Below, piece after piece: positions 31,302 through 31,682 of a stretch of 31,682 bases of DNA (the stretch's first letter is position 1; every line of letters starts with the position of its first letter). Made by a program: the position numbers and the translations under genes. This stretch comes from DASSLY01 sp035689185 (lineage in GTDB: Bacteria; Actinomycetota; Actinomycetes; Actinomycetales; Dermatophilaceae). The notes beneath the pieces were generated by a model. That model did not search any database, was not told where the DNA came from, and was given only the letters and a program-made list of their open reading frames with translations. The stretch covers positions 1 to 31,682 of the forward strand of contig DASSLY010000072.1 of NCBI GenBank assembly GCA_035689185.1, given 5' to 3'.

Positions 31302-31682
31302 GCGCCGGATTGTGCAAAGACGACGACCCCACCCCGGACCCGACGCCCCACCCGCGCCGGATTGTGCGAAGACGACGCCCCCGCCCCGGCCCGGGCGGCC
31401 CGTCTGCGCCGGATTGTGCAAAGACGACGACCCCACCCCACCCCGGGCGGCCCGTCCGCGCCGGATTGTGCAAAGACGACGACCCCACCCCGGCCCCGAC
31501 GCCCCACCTGCGCCGGATTGTGCAAAGACGCCGACCCCACCCCGGACCCGACGCCCCGTCCGCGCCGGATTGCGCAAAGACGACGACCCCACCCCGGCCC
31601 GGGCGTCCCGTCCGCGCCGGATTGTGCAAAGACGACGCCCCCACCCCACCCCGGGCGGCCCGTCCGCGCCGGATTGTGCAAA
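31302..31682 (+). repeat. 52-bp tandem repeat array, at least 7 copies, open at the window end
   Basis: Copies of GCGCCGGATTGTGCAAAGA begin at 31302, 31354, 31406, 31458, 31510, 31562, 31614 and 31666, an exact 52-bp period. The first 24 bases of each unit are nearly invariant; the remaining 28 are C/G-rich and vary slightly (CCCCACCCCGG followed by CCGGGCGGCCCGTCC or CCCGACGCCCCACC types). The period is not a multiple of three and no gene is supported through it. It continues beyond the window. Confidence 0.95.

Noticed and set aside
30288..31649. A minus-strand ORF through the tandem array and phr
   Set aside because: Antisense to the photolyase; the array period is not in frame, and the residues repeat only as translated DNA repeats.
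31302..31682. CRISPR array
   Set aside because: The inter-core segments are nearly the same in all units and low in complexity, so they are not unique spacers; no cas genes are visible.

Overview
The window is high-GC DNA from an actinobacterium, most likely of the Intrasporangiaceae type. This is inferred from strong GC3 bias, frequent GTG starts, GTGA start/stop overlaps, a DtxR/IdeR regulator with every classical metal ligand, and a c-di-AMP riboswitch in front of an NlpC/P60 hydrolase. The family-level guess is soft.

Layout. (1) 1-4194: a tRNA-Arg(CCT) gene followed by a small decayed island. The last 35 bp of the tRNA locus (107-141) recur exactly at 4160-4194, marking the island's far end. 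Inside are a membrane-protein gene broken by a frameshift and an IS110-family element, a second membrane-protein gene with three frameshifts, an SDR oxidoreductase, and an IS3-type transposase tail that stops at the distal repeat. No integrase remains. (2) 4302-17260: a glucuronide catabolic locus that includes nickel-pincer-nucleotide (NPN) genes. larC, larB and larE make the cofactor. A glucuronide-type GPH symporter, fructuronate reductase (uxuB) and glucuronate isomerase (uxaC) run on the minus strand. A LarA-family protein with all cofactor residues is divergent from uxaC. A LacI regulator is divergent from beta-glucuronidase (uidA) and 6-phosphogluconate dehydrogenase (gnd). No mannonate dehydratase is visible. 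LarA-family members with D-gluconate 2-epimerase activity are known, so the simplest reading is glucuronide -> glucuronate -> fructuronate -> mannonate -> gluconate (Ni-NPN epimerase) -> 6-phosphogluconate -> ribulose-5-P. A shared motif (CGAGTTGCC, extended to TTGCCRCGAGTTGCC at two sites) lies at all three promoter regions and suggests one LacI regulon. (3) 17265-19663: TRIC-like channel, DUF2255 protein, and an aldo/keto reductase pseudogene with an out-of-frame internal deletion. (4) 19664-23480: a second LacI regulator with two perfect TAGAGCGCTCTA operators around a good promoter, driving a Gfo/Idh/MocA dehydrogenase and a hydroxypyruvate-isomerase-like TIM barrel, then an alpha/beta hydrolase. 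(5) 23463-24449: nearly 1 kb without a recognisable gene, rich in tandem and direct repeats. (6) 24450-27795: FAD oxidoreductase, DUF1365 and cyclopropane-fatty-acid-synthase-like operon ending in a clear terminator. (7) 27831-31028: secreted NlpC/P60 hydrolase under a ydaO-type riboswitch, and ideR/phr starting divergently only 19 bp apart. (8) 31029-31682: inverted repeats, then a tandem array with an exact 52-bp period running off the window end.

The most interesting biology is the glucuronide locus, where an NPN-dependent LarA homologue appears to replace mannonate dehydratase and send carbon into the oxidative pentose phosphate pathway. All functions are read from sequence motifs and context; no database search was possible.
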